Below are positions 56,963 through 64,000 of a stretch of DNA of 64,000 nt, piece by piece. Under the pieces are notes generated by a model, which made no database searches, was not told the DNA's origin, and was given only the letters and a program-made list of their open reading frames with translations. The DNA comes from Cytidiella melzeri. Its lineage: Eukaryota; Basidiomycota; Agaricomycetes; Polyporales; Irpicaceae. Position numbers and translations under genes: made by a program. The stretch's first letter is position 1. Every line of letters starts with the position of its first letter. The stretch covers positions 56,750 to 120,749 of the forward strand of contig JABYQR010000108.1 in assembly GCA_022592445.1 (NCBI GenBank), written 5' to 3'.

Positions 56963-57631
56963 TGTAACAGTTAAGGTTACACCCACCAGATAGTTGTTAA
57001 AGTTCAGGGGGAGATAATGAGATAGAGAGTGAGGTGTTGGTGAGAGTGAGTACTGGGGAGTACAGAGTAGTCCTTGATCAACAGAGTGGATAAGACTGAG
57101 GGGATATGCCCTCAGGACTGCCTCTATATATACATGAAGGGAAAGACCCAGGTACTACCCTAAGACCTCTAATACCTACGTGAGTAAGCGAAGTAATCTA
57201 CCTTACTAAGCATGCCCTATGCCTAGTGGTGCCACTTCAATAATCAACCAATAGCAATTGCCCCCATGACCTGACCCCATAACCCAGTCCCAAGGCTAGA
57301 CTTGTTCTAGCTAGTTCTAAGACAAGGCTAGACTTTTCCTAAAGGTTCTAAGAACTATGACATCATCTACTAGAATGTTCTACACTATGACATCATAGTT
57401 CCAGCATGTTCTACACAAGGTTCCAGAGAGTTATATCATGTGATACACATATAAGAAAAGGAGCGCATCATTGCATCAGAGACAGAGGGCACATCAGCGC
57501 ATCAATTGATAGGTACTGAGAATAAGCACCAGATTAAGCGCTGGATAAGTGCCTGATAAGCATTTAAATATTCCCAATAATACCATTACCTGGTAAGGCA
57601 AGTCTTGTAGAAACATTGGAAATCTGTGACA
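56963..57631 (-). repeat. Gypsy-2 5' LTR (right)
   Basis: 669 bp, same family as 39398-40019 with many substitutions and a partial internal duplication around CTAGACTT near 57295-57335. High divergence from the left LTR implies age. Confidence 0.75.
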
Positions 57632-59160
57632 GCCGCTACTGTATCAAGCAACACATCGATGTACGGCAGCTTATCAACAATCTTGTCAGCTACTCCTGTG
57701 GTCAAGGAAGGCTCAAGGCTGTGGGATACACTCCCAGACATTCGCGGCCATGCTCTAACGCTGCGAGATACGGGCCTGCGTCGTGAACAGGTACGCATGG
57801 ATGAGTTCCAACTTGAAGCTTGAAGACTGAGAGTCGGGAGCGCGCGGTATTCGTTGATCGGCTATTGCCGAGGAAGTGCATGACTATTTCCAGAAGGGAA
57901 TGTGGAACACAAACGTTTGAACTTCAGCTTCAACCACCACCGCGATTCACCAACCACGACTTTTTCTTCCCAATCCCTTGTCTTGTGTCTTCGTCCTTTC
58001 AGCTGTGACTCAATCTACTGCATTGAAAAGCTTGGTCTACATGCAAGAGCTGGCGAGGTCGAACAGTTCTGCCAGTGACAACAGTCAGGTTGAATGTCAT
58101 GTTGGTCGACCAGGAAAGCTACCAGAAGATCCGGATCTCCCTCGGCTTCAAGCTTCTAAAGCTATGGCTCAGCCTTGCGACGATGCTTGCGCTTTGGGGC
58201 AGGCAAGCTCTGCTACTTGTACAACGCAGCTGGATCATGTCGACACCCTCGTCCGCAGTGAAGTCATTTACGAGACCTCACCCCCTCAACGTCCCGAACC
58301 TTCCGAATCGTACTACCGAGAACGCCTCGCGCACGCACGAAGACATGATTCCACCAGCTCTGGGGCCTATGACCCATCGCACTCTGATCCATCCACAGAC
58401 AAGTCCTACGCCGCTCGGTACCTCGCCGGCCTCGTCCCCTACCCATCTCTACCTACAGTCGGCTTGGTCGCTTCTTCAGGCGGGAGCTTTGTCGACGTGC
58501 TTGGACATTCTGCCTCTCATGACTTCTTTCCCTCGATGAGCATTGGAGACTTACGCTCGGCTCCTGCGTTACTCCCCGAAGTTCCTCCACAGTAACTCAA
58601 GCCGACGCTCTTCTACGTCTACCAGCAACAACAGGTCTTTTGCGTCTCGGAACAACAAACGGATTGGATCATCACTCGTCGCAAGAATGAAAACTGTCGA
58701 ATTGGAGCTTGTCCTCGCTCGTATCGACTTTCAGTTCCTTTTACACACTTTGACTCTCATGCATCACCTCTACCTCGTCGACGTCCTCGAGTTTGCCTTC
58801 TTTCTTAAATACGGCCCGCCATTGGAGATTCTAAGTACTCAAGATCTATCCTCGGTCCCTACTTACGGTCCGGAGATCATCAGCAGTAATATCGACTGCC
58901 GGACTTCCGGGCTACACTACACTTGCAAGTTTTTCTGTATCATCTCTGCGCATCAATACTGTACACAATGTATACACGTTGTGAGTCGACTTGTAAACCC
59001 AACAGCATCACGCGCTGACCCCGTTCCGCGGTTCCTCCGAATAGCAGTCAGAATCGACGCCGTCCATCGTCTCTTCCACTTGCAGTGGTATCACTCCGAA
59101 TTTCGTCCCACTAGCACCAGTCCATTCCTCGTCTTTCTGTACTTTTCGAAGGTCTACTGA
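57632..59160 (+). pseudogene. Unidentified gene remnant with an in-frame stop
   Basis: One plus-strand frame is open from 58075 to 59160 except for a single TGA at 58537-58539. It reads HLYLQSAWSLLQAGALSTCL, then ILPLMTSFPR, stop, ALETYARLLRYSPKFLHSN. The helical pattern is protein-like. A second frame (57978-58595) is also open and Ser/Pro-rich, so the true frame is unsure. A further open stretch at 57626-57823 abuts the Gypsy-2 LTR. I do not recognise the protein. Confidence 0.3.
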
Positions 59161-60017
59161 AAGAATTCATGTGTTACATTTCCCCCGCCCAACAAGTAAT
59201 ACGACCTGGAGACTTCAGGTCCTCGATAGCCTAGTAGTGCTGCGCGAAGAGACATGCCTCAGGCTATTACAATAGCTTGCTTCCGTCACCCCGCTCTTCA
59301 AAGAGGATTATCAGGGTCAAGCAAAGTCCGCAAAGCGTAATCCGTTTCTCAGTCCACAACTCTACGATACTCTCTATCCCCGAGTATACTTGTTAACTGC
59401 CCTGACATAAGAATGAGTTGATAGCATTGCATCACAATGAGCTAGACAGAGATATAAGAAGACAGCGGTTCACAGCATAGCAAGCGAGAGAGGTAAGGTA
59501 AAGGGGAGTGAAGGTATGCGCAAGAGAGAGAGAGAGAGACAGAGCTCAAGGACCGGAGACAGTGTAAGACCATAACGAAGCGAGCAAGCCAAAAAAAAAA
59601 AAAAGAAAAAACTTGGTTCATGGCAAGCCGCCTACAGGATTGTACATTGTACAAGCTACAACACACCACGGATGACAAGATAGGAAAAAGAAAGAATGCA
59701 TAACGTACACTGGGTTCGATACACTCGAGTCGTCCGAAGTTTTCCTCTGACCTAGAGGACCTGGGAGAAGGGCGGACATACAACCGTCTTGCGTCTCGCA
59801 CGATGCGCGAGGGATGGAGAATAGGGCAGGGTGGGAGCGTGGGTGGATGGAGTGCGCCAAGCTCGCGAGATAATAGTGGTAGGAGGGGGGATCGTGCGTG
59901 TATGCGTATGCGTGTGTGTGTATGTGTGTAAGCGTCTCGCGCAGCAGCAGCCGATCCACACGAATCGGCCAAAGGGGGTCCCCACCCGCCCAAACTCCTC
60001 TGTTGTCCTCACCTAAC
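59161..60017. other. 3' flank of ypd1, simple repeats only
   Basis: It holds an AG run near 59525, an A-rich run near 59590-59610 and a GT-rich run near 59915-59930. No gene supported. Confidence 0.5.
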
Positions 60018-60872
60018 CTAGTCTTTGACGATGCCCTTATCCCTGTACCATGCCTCCAGCCACAATTTTGCCTCCTTGTACTCGACCTGGACTCGCTTGA
60101 TGCATCCGGCGATCTTCTCGAGAGCCACTTTCTGAGACAGCGCGGCGTTCTTGTCCTCGTCCCAGCACTGTCCGTAATGTTGGATCTTCTCACATGTGGC
60201 TTGTACCCGTGCGACTCCCAGTGCGGCGGAGGATCCTTTGAGGTAGTGGCCCAAGCTCGACAAGGCACTCAAGCTCTCCTCATCACTGCAAAAACAAAAT
60301 CCGAGAACACAACGCGGAAGCATTCAGATCCTCACACAAAGAACAGTTGCAAGCAGGGAAAAGGGGAGTGTTTACGCACAGCTTCTCCTGCATATCCGTA
60401 AACGCCTGCTCCGCCTGCTCAAAATACTGCCACACCATCTCTGAGGAAAACTCCATGTCGTCGTCCTCGTCCAGCTCAAGGATCTGCTCAAACGTGTCCA
60501 TGGCAACCACCGGCAAGTCCGACTGCTCCTCCGGGTGGGAAGACGAGGCAGCCACGGAGGTTTTCGACTGCGGAGAAGAGAGAGAGAGAGAGGCGGTTGG
60601 TTAAAGCGAGCTCAAACCCCCGAGACGGAGCGATCGCTTAGAGATCGGAGGGAGTGTGTACACACCTTGTCATCTACAGGCTTTATGGGCTCTGGCGACG
60701 GAGAGCGCACCTTGACTGCTGCTACTGCTGCTCCCGCCCCCTGCCTAGATAGTTGTGACGACACGAGGCCGTCCGTGCTCCTGCCGTTGGCAGGCAGTGC
60801 GTTCGCTGATGGTACTTTTGCTCTGGGTGCGTCTGGGAGCACTTGGGGTCGTGGGGAAGAGAGACGGGACAT
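60018..60872 (-). CDS. ypd1: Histidine phosphotransfer protein YPD1
   Basis: Three exons join in frame: 60872-60666, 60567-60380 and 60285-60018, about 220 residues. The introns have donors GTGTGT and GTGCGT and acceptors CCGCAG and TGCAG. The C-terminal four-helix HPt domain is clear: DDDMEFSSEMVWQYFEQAEQ, then LSSLGHYLKGSSAALGV with the phosphorylatable His, QATCEKIQHYG and VQVEYKEAKLWLEAWY. YPD1 relays phosphate from hybrid sensor kinases to the response regulators Ssk1 and Skn7 in osmotic and oxidative stress signalling. The N-terminal extension of about 85 residues (Ala/Pro-rich, containing SPSPEPIKPVDDK) is longer than in yeast (167 aa in total). It appears intact and is the parent type of the pseudogene pieces at 3180-3922 and 13785-13910. 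Confidence 0.9.
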
Positions 60873-60942
60873 GATACTGGTCGAGGATGGATGGATGGAA
60901 GTGAAGGTTGTCCCGTTCGACTGGATTTATGAGCCCTGCTGA

Positions 60943-62341
60943 TGATTATCTCTGCCTGCCTGAAAAGGAAAGTCAATCCGTCATGGCTCCAGCTCGCTCC
61001 CGCCAGCTCAGTCTGGAGCTATGAACAATCCAGATGTTTTTTCTTTTCTTTCTCAGTTGCTTGTCCTCGACGTTTCAAACTCTCATGTTATTCCAGACAA
61101 GACATATCCGACATGTTCGACAGCGACATGGCGGATGAAATGTTCTGACACTGGAAGTCGATGGTGGCGTCAAGCTTATGTAAGCGGATCGCAACACCCA
61201 TTCGTGCGACTCTTGTTCCCGTACGGCCACCGCACCTCTCATTCTCTACACTCGCGTTCATTCAGGCCGGCCAAAGCAGGCTCGTCAAGCAGGTCGCAAT
61301 TCAAAGTCGCGCTTCCACGGCTGTCGCCAGGCTCAGTGCCGTCGCAGTGCCGCCACCATCCTGCTTTTGCCATCTGCAAACTCCAACGGCAGCGGCAGGC
61401 TTGCCCGCGCTCTTGGACCTTGTTAACGGCATACATGTGGATCCAATGTGCTGGGTCTTTCATGTAGACGGGATGCTGAGCAAGACTTTGTTCCGGTGTA
61501 CGATGCCCTCGGGGAACTGCCAACCTTTCCGTTTGGATGGGATCTTCTACCGTGAGACGTGACATGATTGAGTTTTTGCTGACAAGCCTTGGCTTCTCTC
61601 ACAGTATCAATGGAAGCGAATTCGCGTCTCCCATCACCTGCTCTACACTGCGACATCACTTCCAAGTTCCGCTGCGCCCACTCAGGCTGTTTCGTGGTGC
61701 ACCTTTCAACGCCACTCTATCCATCCCGAAGCAGCACCCTTGATCCGACGCCGGGACAGTCTACCAAACTCTTGACATCCACATTTTACTCTTTACAGAT
61801 CTGAGACATGTGTCAAAGCTGATACTGTCGTGGGACTAGCGTTGCAAATGGACAGATGTTGCAAAACAGCCTCCAGGCTTGTCCTTGCTTGTATTTCTGT
61901 GCCGGTAAAGTTTCCCATGTGTGCAACTAGGTAGTATATATGTATATATCCTCTCTGTAGAATCTCTCAGAACGGGATGTGACCTACTGAGCATTACTGG
62001 TGTTTTATGTGCAGTTGAAGTCACTCTTATAAACATTGATCTTTCAAGATCCCAAAGATCCTGGTGTGGGGTAAGCATAACATGCAGAAGAATATCACTT
62101 ACATATGTCTCCTACTAAACTAAACTCTCTGATTGTTGATATTGTCTAGCAGGAAAAACAACAGATATGTGTGACTGACTGGGCTGCTAGAGTGACAGCA
62201 GTTTGGCTGTGGCTATTGTGGATGGCCTGACTAGCCCTTAGTTTTTGCATTTTACCTCTAGTTTTTACCTTTGAAACCAGGTTGAAATCTGGTTGAAACT
62301 CAGTTGCAACCCTCTCTGCACAAACCACTTGCAAGTCTTTA
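60943..62341. other. Upstream of ypd1, no firm gene
   Basis: A plus-strand frame at 61161-61562 starts MVASSLCKRIATPIRATLVP, resembling a mitochondrial presequence, and later has WVFHVDGMLSKTL, faintly like a HAD phosphatase motif (DxDGTL) with key residues changed. I cannot support a working gene. The rest, 61600-62341, shows nothing. Confidence 0.25.
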
Positions 62342-64000
62342 AAGTGCCTGTATCACATGGCTTAGATGCTCTACATGGTCACATTACCTGCTGCTACGTC
62401 ACACTGGCACGCGGCTCAGCTTATGTAAGACCACATGGCTCAGCCCATAGCTAGGGTTTGACGTCATAGATACTGTTCACATAGACTCCTATTGTTCTTT
62501 TGCTATTGTTCTCTTTTGTTCGACTATATTAATTAGACACTTAATGTACCAGCGCCGTAGTTACTGTATATATGACTTACTCTGATCAATGCAACGATAT
62601 GCACTTTTGATCCCCAACTCCCACTGTGTGATCCCTCTCACTCTTGCTCTCTCAACGCTTTCCTCTACTTGCATAGCCTTTTAACTGGTTATGAGCCCCG
62701 GATAAGCTCTTTACCTCACTTATACTACTCTCTGCACTCACTCTCCACCAGTTGATGAGCTCTGATCCCACTGATCGGTCTCAACTTTGTTGTTCTACGT
62801 GCGAACAACACCAAACCGACTTCTACCGAGGTACTACTACCTCCAGGCCTTCCACTCGCCCTCCTCGTACTCACAGGAGAACCCCTGTCATCACTCCTAC
62901 TCCAACTCCTCCTCCTGCTCCTACTCCTCCTCAACAACATCCAATGTCCTCCGCTTCTCGCGCTGTTACCCCAGGTCCTACACCTTCTGACCACACCACA
63001 AACATTCCTACTACCTCTGCCGTCGTTGACCAATCCACTGCCCGCATCACGGCATCACGACAAGTATCAGCACCCCCCTCTGATTGTCGTCGCACTCCAT
63101 TCAACACACTCTGCGACGACTTCGCTCGCCGTCACCCCAATAAGCCATCGTCAGATGATAGTGACGATGCTATGGACGATGATGAGGCGCACGAAAGGCG
63201 AAGGGGCAAACTGCCCAGAGCCCATCGCGCACCTTCCCCCTCGCCATCTGGCCCTACTGACTCCGCGTGAGCAGTGTCATCCCTCCTTTCTGTGCCTCCA
63301 AAGCACGATGTGGAGTATACTATGTTGCTGAGCAACGTCCACAAAGCCTTCGCAGACGTTGGCAAACTCACAGGTCCTGATACCTGGCCAATGTGGAAGT
63401 TCCGCGTCAATACTGCAATGTCGACCATTGTCGACTTCTACAGCTACAGGGGTGGTCTGACCATTCCTCAAGAGGTCCAACAGGCCGTCTTCAACCTCCT
63501 GGCGGGACACATTGCAGACTCTGTGATGGCGAACTATCTCAACAAGACTGCGCCTCACAGACTGATGGAGAAACTTTCCGAAAGTTTTGAGCCGACTTCT
63601 ACTATGTCGGACGCAAACAAAATTTTCCAACTCTTCTCCATCCACCGTCCTGTCCACGAAATGGACAAACTACTCGACGACGCGCACAACTTGTACTCAA
63701 AGATTCTCTCCAAAGGGATTGAGTTTCCTCAGCACATCTTTTACTCCGCCCTCGTTGGCATCATTCCCCCCGCCTATGCGCATACTTGCACTAGCTACGA
63801 GGCTGGTGTGCATTCCCGTACTCCTGCAGGTGAGAAGTATGACTACAACCCCATCTCTCTGAGCGTTGAGCTTTGCCACAACTTCCATAGCTGGCGACTC
63901 GCTTATCCACTTGACCGCTCTCAGTCCAAGGGTTTGTCAACTCTTGTCCCTCGCGATAGGCCCGCTGGTAGTTCTTCTGCTGCGTTGCCAGCAGTCAAAA
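62342..64000 (+). mobile_element. Copia-2, 5' part (runs off the window end)
   Basis: A probable LTR lies at about 62342-62686 (start not resolved; TATATATGACT near 62568). It is followed directly by the primer-binding site GGTTATGAGCCCCG at 62687-62700, identical to Copia-1, and then a gag frame. The 3' part and second LTR lie beyond the window, so integrity cannot be judged. Confidence 0.7.
62752..64000 (+). pseudogene. Copia-2 gag, partial, with one in-frame stop
   Basis: The frame starts at 62752 (MSSDPTDRSQLCCSTCEQHQ) and has a Pro/Thr-rich and acidic N-terminus. After a TGA at 63268-63270 it continues in the same frame to the window end with a gag-like helical body: DTWPMWKFRVNTAMSTI, FNLLAGHIADSVMANYL, FSIHRPVHEMDKLLDDAHNL. 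The second part could be the true gag starting at the ATG at 63322, with the first part a separate upstream ORF. Confidence 0.65.

Larger units (their letters stand above)
39398..57631 (-). mobile_element. Gypsy-2, old chromodomain retrotransposon holding nested insertions
   Basis: The left LTR (39398-40019) and right LTR (56963-57631) belong to one family (TGTAACA ... TCTGTGACA). Between them on the minus strand lie gag, pol and, toward the right LTR, a leader with further ORFs. Removing the nested Gypsy-3 and four solo LTRs leaves an element of about 9 kb. The immediate flanks (GTGTC and GCCGC) are not a target duplication, so pairing of the two LTRs is inferred from family, orientation and internal order. 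Inactivating changes are many. Confidence 0.65.

Noticed and set aside
59442..59993. Minus-strand 183-codon ORF
   Set aside because: Its content follows simple repeats (GT, AG and A runs) and it lies in the 3' flank of ypd1.
61161..61562. Mitochondrial HAD-type phosphatase gene upstream of ypd1
   Set aside because: Only a faint presequence-like start and a degraded DxDGTL-like motif; no downstream motifs or splice-consistent continuation.

Overview
The window looks like accessory, transposon-packed DNA from a basidiomycete, most likely a mushroom-forming Agaricomycete. The reasons are spliced genes with 40-75 nt introns, a FunK1-type fungal kinase fragment, a basidiomycete-style F-box gene, an intron-rich DDE transposase of a type common in Agaricomycetes, chromodomain Gypsy elements and a fungal YPD1. 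I found no rRNA, tRNA, CRISPR or bacterial-type signals. No computation or search was run; all homology statements are from reading the sequence.

Host-type genes. Three look usable: a five-exon F-box gene (169-2473, minus), a three-exon 4CXXC (R1/CDCA7-type) zinc-finger gene (14843-15977, minus) and a three-exon YPD1 histidine phosphotransfer gene (60018-60872, minus). The left 14 kb also holds decayed duplicates: a second F-box copy (4050-8951) broken by two DNA transposons and frameshifts, and a ypd1 pseudogene whose two complementary pieces (about 3180-3922 and 13785-13910) flank that F-box copy. A third F-box scrap lies near 16.5 kb.

Left third (1-16 kb). A 2738-bp element with CACTG termini and a 3-bp target duplication sits in the F-box pseudogene. 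It carries a broken COP9 signalosome subunit 3 (CSN3) gene, which itself contains a piece of a FunK1 kinase gene flanked by 7-bp direct repeats. A 708-bp inverted-repeat element and a complete-looking Tc1/mariner-like element (10148-13641, TA target duplication) follow.

Middle (16.8-39 kb). A young Copia element (16808-21740) has nearly identical 345-bp LTRs and one in-frame stop. Next comes about 8 kb of strongly CpG-depleted repeat (22-29.6 kb) with dispersed ~140-bp units and an 876-bp tandem unit. A 9.15-kb Gypsy element (Gypsy-1, 29612-38761, minus) is inserted in the second 876-bp unit. Gypsy-1 has a third ORF after pol and a ubiquitin-interacting-like motif in its gag region.

Right (39.4-57.6 kb). 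An old chromodomain Gypsy (Gypsy-2, minus) appears to span 39398-57631. It is split by four solo LTRs, each with a 5-bp target duplication, and by a nested full-length Gypsy-3 (49618-56843, target duplication CTCTA). Gypsy-2 and Gypsy-3 both carry a helical ORF between the 5' LTR and gag; the two look distantly related and are my best candidate for something undescribed. After ypd1 and an unidentified stretch, a second Copia element starts near 62.3 kb and runs off the end.

The elements can be ordered by nesting. The oldest (Gypsy-2, the 22-29 kb repeats) are CpG-poor and the youngest (Copia-1, Gypsy-1) are still CpG-rich with stops that look like CGA to TGA changes. This fits cytosine methylation followed by deamination, but that is inference.
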